Positions 1-10,462 of a stretch of DNA of 64,000 nucleotides are shown piece after piece; position 1 is the first letter of the stretch, and each line of letters begins with the position of its first letter. The DNA is from Saccopteryx bilineata. Lineage: Eukaryota; Chordata; Mammalia; Chiroptera; Emballonuridae. The notes under the pieces are model-generated. The model searched no databases and was not told the DNA's origin. It worked only from the letters and a program-made list of their open reading frames with translations. Where the stretch lies: contig NC_089490.1 in the NCBI RefSeq assembly GCF_036850765.1, forward strand, positions 125,826,522 to 125,890,521, in the 5' to 3' direction. Position numbers and translations under genes: made by a program.

Positions 1-45
1 CTTAGGGGGAAAACAGTGGTTGTCTATAATTAAGGACTACATATT

Positions 46-787
46 TTTATTTAATTCCCTTCTGGCCTCAAGTGTTTCTGTTGAGTAGTCAAATGTCATC
101 CTTATGGAGAATCCTTTGTAGGTGATAATCTTTTTTTCGCTAGCAGCTTTTAATATTTTTTCTTTATCACTTATCTTTGGTACTTTAATTATGATGTGTC
201 TTGGTGTAGATTTCTTTGGGTTTCTCTTTAATGGAGTTCTCTGTGCTTCTTGAACATGTGAGATGTTTTCCTGCCTTAATTTAGGGAAGTTTTTAGCTAT
301 GATATGTTTGAACAAAGTCTCTATCCCTTGTTTTTTCTCTTCTTCTTCAGGGACCCCTATGATGCGGATGTTATTTCTCTTCATGTTTTCACAGAGCTCT
401 CTTAGAGTTTCCTCAGACTTTTTGAGTCTCTTTTCTTTTTTCTGCTCTGCTTCTGTGCCTTTATTTATCTTGTCCTCTAACTCGCTGTTTCAAATCTCAG
501 CTTCATCCATCCTGCTTTTAATTCCTTCCATTGTGTTCTTATTTCTGATATTGTATTTGTCATTTCTGACTGATTCTTTTTTATTATTTCAATGTCCTTT
601 TTTATATTTGCTATCTCTTTATTTAGTGTTCGTAATGACCATCTATTGTTGTTCTAATATCTTTGCACATCTTAACAATCGTTATTTTAAACTCTGCATC
701 CGGTAGTTTGGTTATATCTGACTCATTCAGGTCCTTTTCTGGGGATTTCTCTTGATTCATTTGTGTTACATGTCTCTGCTTTCTCAT
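46..787 (-). pseudogene. L1 ORF1 (RNA-binding chaperone) remnant of L1 A
   Basis: L1 ORF1p binds L1 RNA as a coiled-coil trimer in the cytoplasm. The N-terminus (MRKQRHVTQMNQEKSPEKD) lies near 787, and the central RRM begins at 384 with NNIRIIGVPEEEEKKQGIE. A short part of the C-terminal domain follows (SIRMTFDYSTETLEARRE). Frames change between the N-terminal part and the RRM, and the 3' end is cut off by the break near 46. It cannot make a complete ORF1p. Confidence 0.8.
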
Positions 788-2275
788 TTTGTCTGTGTAA
801 AAGAAGGTTTTGGTCACTGGAGTCCACTGGGTGTGGCCTCGGTTCCCTAGGTATGATCTGTCTGTAGGTCCATCACCCCCTCTGCTGTTGCTGCCCAGGG
901 CGTTTGCTTATGGGCGTTGCCAGTGCCTGCCTACTGGGGCTGTTGCTGTGGTTTCAGCCTCTCCTTCATGGGAGTGGCTGTGATCACGTGCTCGGTTGTA
1001 CAAGCCTTGTTGGCTTTGGCCTTTGCCCTGCCCCTGCGGTGGCGTTATGCTTGGCCCTGAGGACAGGGGTGAGTACCTTTGCTCAGCTGTGGGTCTCCAT
1101 CTGATTCTGGGCTTTCGCCCCGTCCCTTCAGGAGGAACCTGCTTGTAGGACAGCTCCAAGCCTTGGCTCCACAGGCCAGGCTGGACTGCATACCAACACT
1201 CAGTAGCGGGACTCTGCCTGTTCTGGGCTTTTGGCTCCACCCCCTTGGGAGGAGCCGGCTCCCAAGTCAGGTCACAAGCCTGGGTTCCATGGGCAGGGCA
1301 GGGCTGTGCTTCTGCGCCCTTGCTCAAGGGTGGGTCTCCACCCCTTCCGGGGCTCCTGCCTTTCCCCCGCAGGCTAGATTGCAGGCGGCCTGCAGCTGGG
1401 CTTGACCTCTCCTCCCCAGCTAGGCAAGACTGAACTCACACCTGGGCCTCAGTGGTAGCCAGCTGGCTTCTGCCCTTGCCGACAGAACCACACTTCCGTG
1501 TCCCACCACCACCCATCCCCGGACGAGCTGTCAACCATGTGGATGGGGGCTCTGCAGCTAAGACCCTAATACTCACTACTGTAGCCCCGAAAGCTCCCTC
1601 CTTCTAAGCTACTCTATTCTGAGTGCCTAGGGAGAGTTTGTTTGGCTGGTGTCCTGCTTCCCTTTGCTGGTATTGTTTCCAGGGAAAATATTCACTTCAG
1701 ATTTGGGGAGTGACTTGTCCCAGGGGTTGGGGTGGCTGTCTCTCAAAATGTTTCTCCCTGTGCCTCCTAGATTACACTCTGTTCCTGCTACTCCAATCCT
1801 CTCCTCTCTCCCCATCCCCTGGAGCCCCAAGTGAGTGGTTGTGAAAGAGGTTTTCTGCGCAGTCCCTTTAAGAAGAATCCTGGGTCTGAGAAATCTGTCT
1901 CTTTCTCTTAAACAGTATCTTGACTTGTTTCCAGCTAAATACTGTCCATATGCCTCTTCTAGGATCTGGGGCTGCAGGCTGGGTCTTTGTTCCTGGGGCT
2001 CAGGACCCTCCCCTCTCTGCTAAACTCACCTCCCGCCACGCGAGTCTCTCCCGACTGCCGTTTGCTCCAGGGCGCTGGGCAACCCTCTCCATGTTTCTTC
2101 TTTTCCTACCAGTCTCAGTGTGCCTTCTTCAGTGTTCCTTGGTTGAAGAGTCCTCTTAGTTTAGTCCAAAGTTGGTTTTTCCAGATGATGGTTCTTAAAA
2201 TTAGTTTGTAATCCACTTTGGTTCTGGGAGGTGGAAGTTGGTACGTCCACCTACTCCATCGCCATCTTGTCTCTC
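46..2275 (-). mobile_element. LINE-1 fragment A: ORF1 part plus 5'UTR, antisense
   Basis: Reading the minus strand, the 5' terminus lies near 2,265 (a CAAGATGGCGATGG start, the usual L1 5' end with a YY1-like core). A GC-rich 5'UTR of about 1.45 kb follows, then ORF1. Similarity to the other L1s in the window stops near position 46, where unrelated DNA begins, so the ORF1 C-terminus and all of ORF2 are missing. The 5' end abuts the 3' end of another L1 in the same orientation. The long open frames on both strands at 900-1,430 lie in this 5'UTR and are not separate genes. Confidence 0.85.
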
Positions 2276-2399
2276 CTCCCCTTTGAACTCCTTAAACCCT
2301 TTCTCTTCCTCTCTTCTGTTCCTCAGTTCACATTGTTCACTGAATTCCTCATATGATATTTTTTTTTCTCTGTCTGGCTTATTTCGCTTAGCATAACAG

Positions 2400-5300
2400 A
2401 CTCCAGGTTGCTGTCGCAAAAGGTAAGATTTTCTTTTTTCATGGCCACATAGTATTCCACTGTATTGTCACAAAAGGTAAGATTTCCTTCTTTTTCATGG
2501 CCACATAGTATTCCACTATGTATATGTACCACTGCTTTTTAATCCACTCATCCACTGATGGACACTTGGGCAGTTCCCAGATCTTGGCTATTGTAAACAA
2601 TGCAGCAATAAACATAGGGTGCATTTCTTCTTTTGAATCAGTGATTTTTTATTCTTAGGATATATTCTTAAAGGTGGGATACCAGGGTCAAAAGTCAGTT
2701 TGATTTTTAATTTTTTGAGGAATCTCCATACAGTTCTCCACAGTGGCTGCACCAGTCTGCATTCCCACCAGCAGTACGGGAGGGTTCCCTTTTCTCTACA
2801 TCTACACCAGCTCTTATTCTGTGTTTTTTTTTTTAAATGAGTGTCATTCTTACTGGTGTGAGGTAGTATCTCATTGTGGTTTTAATTTGCATTTCTCTAA
2901 TGATTAGTGATGTTGAACATTTTTTCATTTGCCCATTGGCCATCCTTATGTCCTCTTTGAAGAAGTGTCTATTCAATTCTTTTGTCCAATTTTTTTAGTA
3001 TTTTTTTGAAGTTGGAAATGGGAAGGCAGTCAGACAGACTCCTGCATGCACCAGACCTGGATCCACCCGGCATGCCCACCAGGGGGTGATGCTCTGCCCA
3101 TCTGGAGCATCACTCTATTGCAACCAGGGCCATTCTAGCACCTGAGGCAGAGGCCATGGAGAATCCTCAGTGCCCAGGCCAACTTTGCTCCAATGGAGCC
3201 TTAGCTGCGGGAGGGGAACAATGAGACAGAGAGAAAGGAGAGGGGGAGGGCTGGAGAAGCAGATGGGTGCTTCTCCTGTGTGCTTTGGCCAAGAATCAAA
3301 CCCAGGACTCCTGCACGCCTGACCGATGCTCTACCACTGAGCCAACCGGCCAGGGCCTGTCCAATTTTTTATTGGATTGTTTACATTCCTGGTGTTGAGT
3401 TTTACAACTTCTTTATAGATTTTAGCTATTAACCCCTTAACGGATGTGTTGGTGAATATGTTGTCCCATTATGTGGGTTGCCTTTTTATTTTGTTCATGT
3501 TGTTTTTTGCTGTGCAAAACCTTTTTAGTTTGATATAGTTCCATTTCTTCATCCTGTTCCTTATTTCACTTGCCCGTGGAGTTAAATGAGCAAATATTTC
3601 ACTGCAAGAAATGTCAGAGAGCTTACTGACTATGTTTTCTTCCAAGATGACCATGGTTTCATGATTTACATTCAAGTCTTTTATCCATTTCAAGTTTATT
3701 TTTGTGAATGGCGTAAGTTGGTGATACAGTTTCATTTTTTTTTTTTTGTATGTATTTGTCCAATTTTCCCAGCACCATTTGTTAAAGAGACTGTCTTTAC
3801 TCCATTATATGCTCTTACCTCCTTTGTCGAATATCAGTTTACCATAAAGGTGTGGGTTTATTTCTGGGTTCTCTGTTCTGTTCCACTGATGTGTTTCCCT
3901 ACTTTTATGCCAGTACCAAGCTGTTTTGAGTACTATGGCCTTGTAGTATAACTTGATATCAGAAGGTGTGATACCCCCCCCCACTTTATTTTTCTTTTTC
4001 AAAATTGCTGAGGCTATTTGTGTTCTTTTTTAGTTCTATATACATTTTTGGAATATTTGTTCTATATCTTTGAAGTATTTCATTGGTATTTTAATAGGAA
4101 ATGCATTGAATTTATAGATTGCTTTGGGTAGTATAGACATTTTAATGATGTTTATTCTTCCTCATGAACACAGTATATTCTTTCACTTGTTTGTATCTTC
4201 CATAATTTCTTTTATCAATGTTTTATAATTTCCAAGTACAGGTCTTTAACCTCCTTGGTTAAATTTACAATTAGGTACATTAATTATTTTGTTGTAATAG
4301 TGAAGGGGATTTTTTTAAAATTTCTCTTTCAGACAGTTCATTGTTGCTGTATATAAATGCCACTGATTTCTGAATATTGGTTTTATATCCAGTCACCTTG
4401 CTGAATTCATTTATCAGTTCCAGTAGTTTTTTGACTGAGACTTTAGGGTTTTCTATGTACAGTATCAAATCATCAGCAAATAATGAAAGTTTTACTTCTT
4501 CTTTTCCAATTTGGATGCCTTTTATTTCTTCTTTTTGTCTGACTGCTGTGGCTAGGATTTCCAGAACTATGTTGAATAAGAATGGTGAACGGGGACACCC
4601 CTGCCTGTTCCTTATCTTAAGGGGTTGCTTTTAATTTTTGCCCATTGAGTATGATGTTGGCTGTGGGTTTGTCATAGATGGCCTTTATCATGCTGAGGTA
4701 TGTTCCCTGTATTCCCACTTTGCTGAGAGTTTTGATCATAAATGGGAGCTGGATTATATCAAATGCTTTTTCTGACATCTATTAATATTATTATGTGGTT
4801 TTTATCCTTCCTTTTGTTTATGTGATGAATCACATTGATTAATTTGTGAATATTGTACCAGCCTTGCCACCCCAGAATAAATCACACTTAATCATAATGT
4901 ATAATTTTTTTCATATATTGTTGGATCCGGTTTGCTAATATTTTGTTGAGAATTTTAGCATCTAAATTCATCAGGGATGAATAGTTTTCTTTCTTTATAG
5001 TGTCTTTGCCTAGTTTTAGAATGAGAATTCTGTTAGCCTCATTAAAGAACTTTGGAAGTTTTCCCTGCTCTTGAATGTTTTGAAATAGCTTGAGAAGAAT
5101 AAGAGTTAGTTCTTTGAATATTTTGTAAAATTTGCCTGTGATGTCATTGGGCCCAGAACTTTTGTTTATTGGGAGTTTTTTGATAACTGTTTCAATCTCT
5201 TTTGTTGTAATTGGTCGGTTTAGGTTTCCTTATTCTTCCAGATGGATTTTTGAATGATTACATGTTTCAAGGAATTTATCCATTTCATCTAGATTGTCGA

Positions 5301-6540
5301 ATTTTTTGGCATACACTTCTTCATAGTATTTTCTTACAATCCTTTGAATTTCTGCTGTGTCAGTTGTTACTTCTCCACTCTCATTTCTAATTTTATTTAT
5401 GTGAGCCCTTTCTCTTTTTTTCTTGGTGAGTCTGGTTAAAGGTTCATCAATTATGTTTACCTTTTCAAAGAACAAGCTCTTGGTTTCATTAATCCTCTGT
5501 ATTGTTTGGTTTTTTTTAGCCTCTATGTCATTTATTTTTGCTCTGATCTTTATTATTTCCTTCCTTCTACTTCCTCTGGGTTTACTTGTTGTTCTTTTTC
5601 TAGTTCTTTTACATGCAAGGTTAATTACTCAAGATTTTTCTTGCTTCTTAAAGTATGCCTGTAATGTGATGAACTTCCCTCTCAGTACTCCTTTAGCTGT
5701 GTCCCATAAATTTTGAGTTGTTGTATGTTCATTTTCAATTATTTCAAGGAAGTTTTTTATTTTTTCCTTGATCTCTTTCTTAACTCATTCATTATTCAAT
5801 AGCATGCATTTAGTCTACAAGTATTTGATTGTTTTTCAGTTTTCCTATTGTGGTTGATTTCTAGTTTCATGCTGTTGTGATCAGAGAAGATGCTTAATAT
5901 AATTTTAATCTTCTTAAACTTATTAAAACTCGTTTTGTGTCCTAACATGTGGTCTAACCTAGAGAATGGACAATGAACACTTAAAAAGAATGTATATTCT
6001 GCTGCTTTGCGGTGAAAGGTTTTGAAGGTATCTATTAAATCTAGTTGATCTAGTGTGTCATTTAAGGCCATTGTTTCTTTAATTTTCTGTCTGGAGGTTC
6101 TATTCATTGATGTTAGTGGGGTATTAAAGACCTTCACTACTATAGTATTGCTGTTTATCTCACACTTTTTGTCCATCAAAATCTGTTTTCGTATTTAGGT
6201 GCTCTTATATTAGGTGCATATATCTTTATAATAGTTATATCTTCCTGTAGTAATATTCCTTTTATCATTATGTAGTGACCTTCTTTATCTCTTTGATATA
6301 TAGTTTATTTTGTCAGAAATTAGTGTTCCTACCCCAGCTTTTATTTTTCTGTTTGCATGAAATATTTTTTCTATCACTTTACTCTCAGTTTATGTGTATC
6401 TTTTGTTCTGAGGTGAGTTTCTTCTAAACAGCATATGTATGGGTTCTGTTTTCTTATCCACGAAGCTACCCTATGTCTTTTGTTTGGAGCATTTAATCTA
6501 TTTACATTTAAGGTTATTATTGATATGTAGTTGTTTATTG
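2400..6540 (-). pseudogene. L1 ORF2 (endonuclease-reverse transcriptase) remnant of L1 B
   Basis: ORF2p nicks target DNA and reverse transcribes L1 RNA. Recognisable pieces on the minus strand are an endonuclease part near 5,800-6,180 (FSDHNSMKLEINHNRKTEKQ, with the SDH motif), a post-RT segment near 4,280-4,470 ([19 protein letters not shown]), and C-terminal blocks at 3,469-4,002 ([16 protein letters not shown]). The C-terminal end lies at 2,323-2,624. Many stops and frameshifts, plus the SINE, break it. Confidence 0.8.
2998..3356 (-). mobile_element. Rhin-1/VES-type tRNA-derived SINE in L1 B
   Basis: Read on the minus strand, the head has GCCCTGGCCGGTTGGCTCAG, box A and a B-box region, then the SINE body and a short poly(A) tail. 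TSDs of the form 'tgtccaatttttt' flank it at 2,983-2,995 and 3,359-3,370, the mark of L1-driven insertion. Mobilised by Pol III transcription plus L1 enzymes in trans. Confidence 0.9.
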
Positions 6541-6604
6541 CCATTTTATTCTTTAGATCTATAATCCTCTTTTTCTTGATTTCTTTTTTCCTTTGCTATT
6601 TTTA

Positions 6605-7023
6605 TATACATAAATTTTTATTAATTTTAATGGGGAGACATCAATAAATCAGAGTATATATATTCAAAGAAAACATGTCCAGGTTATCTTGTCATTCAAT
6701 TATGTTTCATACCCATCACCCCAAATCAGATTGTTCTCCGTCACCTTCTACCTAGTTTTCTTTGTGCCCCTCCTCCTTCCCTTAACCTCTCCCTCCTTCC
6801 CTCCCCCCCCATAACCACCACACTCTTGTCTATGTCTCTCAGTCTCGTTTTTATGTCCCAACAATATACAGAATCATGCAGTTCTTGTTTTTTTCTGATT
6901 TACTTATTTCACTCCGTATAATGTTATCAAGATCCCACCATTTTGTTGTAGATGATTTGATGTCATCATTTCTATGGTTGAGTAGTATACCATGGTGTAT
7001 ATGTGCCACATCTTTTTTATCCT

Positions 7024-7025
<2 letters not shown>
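6605..7025 (-). mobile_element. LINE-1 fragment C: 3' end only, antisense
   Basis: The stretch 'attaattttaatggggaga' at about 6,628 matches the 3' terminus of the antisense L1 at 10,231. The sequence then follows the L1 3'UTR and the last part of ORF2 (AHIHHGILLNHRNDDIKSST) up to about 7,020. It is a heavily 5'-truncated copy that ends at an AT-repeat block. Confidence 0.8.
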
Positions 7026-7085
<60 letters not shown>

Positions 7086-7093
7086 TTTTTTTT
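7025..7093. repeat. (AT)n microsatellite plus T25 tract
   Basis: About 22 AT units run straight into about 25 T. The T tract is best read as the poly(A) tail of the minus-strand retroviral composite that begins at 7,094. The AT block sits at the junction with L1 C. Confidence 0.9.
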
Positions 7094-8160
7094 AACTGTG
7101 ATTAAAACCTTTAAGCAAACTCTTGGCAATACAACAACAATCCATAAAAGAGTAGTGTCCTTAACATGTTCACCAAGTCCAAGTTGGCACCAACACCATT
7201 CCAGATCCCTGCAAATGCAACCCAACCCCAGTTCAGTCCGTTAGGAGCTGTCACAAGGAGCAGGAGTCCAGGAAATGTCCACATCCAGGAAAAGTCCGCA
7301 TGGCACTGGAACTGTTGTCACAATTCTATACTTTGCAGCTCATGTCTAAGTCCCAATGACTGCTGCTTCTAGCTGCTAATGATTCAGGTAGACTGGAAAA
7401 GCTATCTGCAGCATGTGTGAAGATGAAACTTCTGTTCTCCTCTGCCTGGAGAGATGAGACTAGGATGCTTTTCCCTGGAGCTCTGCGACTGTGGTGTGGT
7501 AAAGAGAACCTTGGGATATACTAGCTGGGTGGCAAAGGTAAATTCATAATAGAAGTTGGCAAAAGGGGGAAAGAAAGCTCTAAATTAGGAGTAGGTCCCA
7601 GCCTGAAATATGAGTGGGGCATTGAGGTAGGAGGGATAAAGGAAACACTATATATTAAACAAAGCAGCAGAAAACAGGACTATCAACACCCACAACAGAG
7701 ATCTTCAAGGGAAGAATAAAAGACCTGACTATTCAGGCAAGACATAGTTAAGTGGCACTTGTGTAAATGAGATCAGTTTACCTGCTTCTTGGAATAAATA
7801 CCCTAGGCTCGTCCACAGTGTCATAAATGGGGCCGACAGCCCTGGGCACCTTCAGCCTTCAGTGGCAAACCCCAGCGTTCTGGCAAGGTTAGGTCATAGG
7901 TGGATGGAGCCGGGCTGGAAAAGACTGAACCCTCCCTTAGAGGAGTGAAGGGGAAGCCTACCTTCCAGTGTCCCTTTTTCCTCACAGCAAAGGCATGTAA
8001 GCCTAGCAGGCTTTAGTTCAATGGCCTTCCTTTTCACTATTGAAGCAGGACCCAGATGAAATCCTATGAGACCCCTTTGGGGCGTTGGCACCTTTGAGGT
8101 CATATCCTAAAAGCTGGTAGTTCACCTGATCTCTATTGGGCTTTTTCTGCCTCTTGGTAC
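7094..8160 (-). pseudogene. Class I (gammaretrovirus-like) ERV gag nucleocapsid-protease remnant plus unassigned 3' part
   Basis: On the minus strand at 7,960-8,000 one frame reads KKGHWK, the core of a retroviral CCHC zinc knuckle whose cysteines have decayed. About 150-300 bases downstream come RCPGLSAP and then EAGKLISF, which resemble the spacing of a gammaretroviral protease start. Frames shift repeatedly and there are many stops. The part from 7,094 to about 7,650 I cannot assign. It ends in a poly(A) tail (T tract on the plus strand), suggesting that an RNA containing this sequence was reverse transcribed. Family assignment is by eye. Confidence 0.5.
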
Positions 8161-8469
8161 CTTAAAGGCCATGCTCAGAAGATCTCGCTGAGAGGTTTGA
8201 GGATCTCCATCCATCTATATATACCTTTTCCATATATCTGGAGCTATTGGGAAAAAGACAAAACAGTGTTATTAGCTAGATCAGATAAAGGAAGGTAGAA
8301 GTTAGCAGGAGAAGAAGATTTGGCGTCTCCTGTTCATCAGCACTCAAAAGAAACTTAAAATTTTTTAAGTAAAAAGCATGATATGGTAGGCCCATAGGAG
8401 TTCCAGGATATGACTCCCCCCTTTATAATTTTTTTAAGTTGACTTTAAAATATTTGCTGGGTATGCTTT
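8161..8469 (-). other. Link between the two ERV parts
   Basis: This 300-bp stretch lies between the integrase end and the nucleocapsid-like part. It may hold the integrase C-terminus or an env start, because one minus-strand frame is rich in Leu/Phe, but I see no diagnostic motif. Confidence 0.3.
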
Positions 8470-10160
8470 AATAATACCTTGACATTAAAGATTGTAAGAA
8501 ATACCAATAATTCGAAAGGTTTGAAAAAATACAGTAAATGCTTTTGCTACATATGCAGGAGCATTGTCAGTTTAACCAGTTTAGGAAATCCAATAATAGA
8601 AAAATGCATACAGACAATGAGCTATAACATGCTTAGCAGCCTCTCCTGTTCTGGCAAAGGTTACTATGTATATAAATCCAGAGTAAGTACCCACTATAAT
8701 GTGGACATAAGACTGTTTGCCAAATGAAAGTATATGAGTACCCTTCATTTGCCAAAGTTGTCCTGGTAGGAGTCCTTGAGGGTTCACTCAAAATGAAGGG
8801 ACAGATTGTAGTATAGGACACCTTGGAGAGGATTTACCAATCTGCCATGCAGCTTCCCGAGAAAGTTGAAGCTGTTCACACAGGGTTGCAGCGTTCTGGT
8901 GATGAATAGTATGAGATTGAATTGTTCGCTCTGTCATGGTTGCTCCAAATAATTTTCTTTTGTGTAGCTTGATCAACAAAGGCATTCCCTTGTGCTAAAA
9001 CTCCAGGGAGCATGGAGTGAGCTTGAGTATGTCCTATAAAACATGGAGCTCTATGTTGACATACAAGTCTTTGAAGAAAAAGGGACTGCTGAAATAGTTC
9101 ATCTGCAGTTGTCCCTAAGACAGCAGTCTTTATAGTGGAAACACAGTAAGTAAGTATTTGCTGTCTGTATATAGATTAAAGGAGGAATATGGCAAATGCT
9201 GAAAAGTCATGATAATGACATATAATTCTAGTCTTTGAGCTGATTTTAAGTTGAACGTTTCAGTATAAAGTTGTCCATTGATTTGCAAAAGTGATTTGCC
9301 ATTTAGTGGAAGTTTCCCAGAGCCATTGTTGTTGATCCTTTGAAAAAAGGAACAACAATAATTTTGAGGCACAAAACCTATAAGCTGTAAGGGTCGCCTA
9401 TGCCCCTTGATAAAAGATCAAAATATGGAAGTATATTCCATGGGCTATTAGATGGTTCAATGTGCCCAAGCTGTAGCTGCTCTTGTACCACTCAAGCAGC
9501 TGCCCTAAGTTTCTCCTGAGAAAGGGGCCATTCGTCTACCCATACAGGATTATCTGATATCCAAGTAATTGGGTCTGCACAATGCATTATTGGGGTAGCA
9601 GGAGCTACCAAGGCCCCTAGGCTAAATTTTGATATCCTAATCCACACCTTCTGGTATTGAGTGCCATTTCTATGGGGGTGAGAATTCCTCACTGTTCTTT
9701 TCCTAGTCCCTTAGTGGGCAAAAATCCCCAATCAAGCATCTGAGTACTAAACCATTAGGACTGACAAGCAATGGTCCTGTATTTTTCCAAACATCTCTAC
9801 CCCACAAATTAACTGGCCATCCAGGGAGCACATAAGGCTTAAAAAAATCCAGAATGACCTTCTTAATATTCCCAATGTAAGAAACTAGAACTTTGTTGAG
9901 AAGATTTACTCTGCCCTATACCTTGCAATTCTGTAGCTGCTGCATAGTGGGCCAGGAAGGAGGCCAGTGTAGCTTAGCAATAACAGATACATCAGCTCCG
10001 GTATCTAAAAGTTCTTTAAATTTATGCCCTTGTATTGTTAGTTCCATTTCAGGGCATTCCTGACCTATTTTTTTTTTAATCCAATAGGCAAAATTAGAAG
10101 AGCCAAATTGCCAATTTTCTTGGGGCCCCTTTTGCAGGATGTGGCCTGAGAAGCAGAATT
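8470..10160 (-). pseudogene. Class II (betaretrovirus-like) ERV pol remnant: protease, RT ends, RNase H, integrase
   Basis: Minus-strand order. Protease: DTGADVSVIAKLHWPP-like stretch near 9,930-10,030 (DTGA catalytic loop). RT start: PLSQEKLRAAA near 9,500-9,540. The RT palm with the polymerase YxDD motif is missing. RNase H: FNLYTDSKYLL at about 9,145-9,200. Integrase zinc-binding end: SHTIHHQNAATLCEQ near 8,880-8,930. Integrase core: KQSYVHIIVGTYSGFI near 8,650-8,720, where the usual catalytic Asp before TYSG is Gly. Stops and frameshifts are frequent. No LTR was found on either side. Confidence 0.75.
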
Positions 10161-10462
10161 AGCATCCTTATACTATTCTTCTAACTGCCGGAATTAGCCC
10201 TGAGACAAATTCTTTTTTTTTTTTTTTTTTGATTAATTTTAATGGGGTGACATTGATAAATCAGGGTGCATATGTTGAGAGAAAACAGCTCTAGGTTATT
10301 TTGCCATTTCCTTATGCTGCATTCCCATCACCAAAAGTCCAATTGTCTTTCGTCACCTTCTAACTGGTTTTCTTTGTGCCCCTCCCCTCTCCCATCCTCC
10401 TCCCACTCCTCCCCCCCACCCCGTAATCCCCACACTCTTGTCCATGTCTCTGAGTCTTATTT

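Larger units (their letters stand above)
2280..6600 (-). mobile_element. LINE-1 fragment B: ORF2 and 3'UTR, 5'-truncated, antisense
   Basis: The 3'UTR begins at about 2,280 and matches, as reverse complement, the 3'UTR of the sense L1 at 43,370-43,450. ORF2 then runs upward to about 6,540, followed by part of the ORF1-ORF2 spacer, where the copy stops near 6,600. A SINE interrupts it at 2,998-3,356. A short direct repeat at 2,411-2,520 ('ggtaagattt..ttcatggccacatagtattcc' twice) duplicates part of the ORF2 C-terminus. Confidence 0.85.

Noticed and set aside
904..1433. Overlapping open frames on both strands in GC-rich DNA
   Set aside because: They lie in the L1 A 5'UTR; GC-rich DNA has few stop codons.
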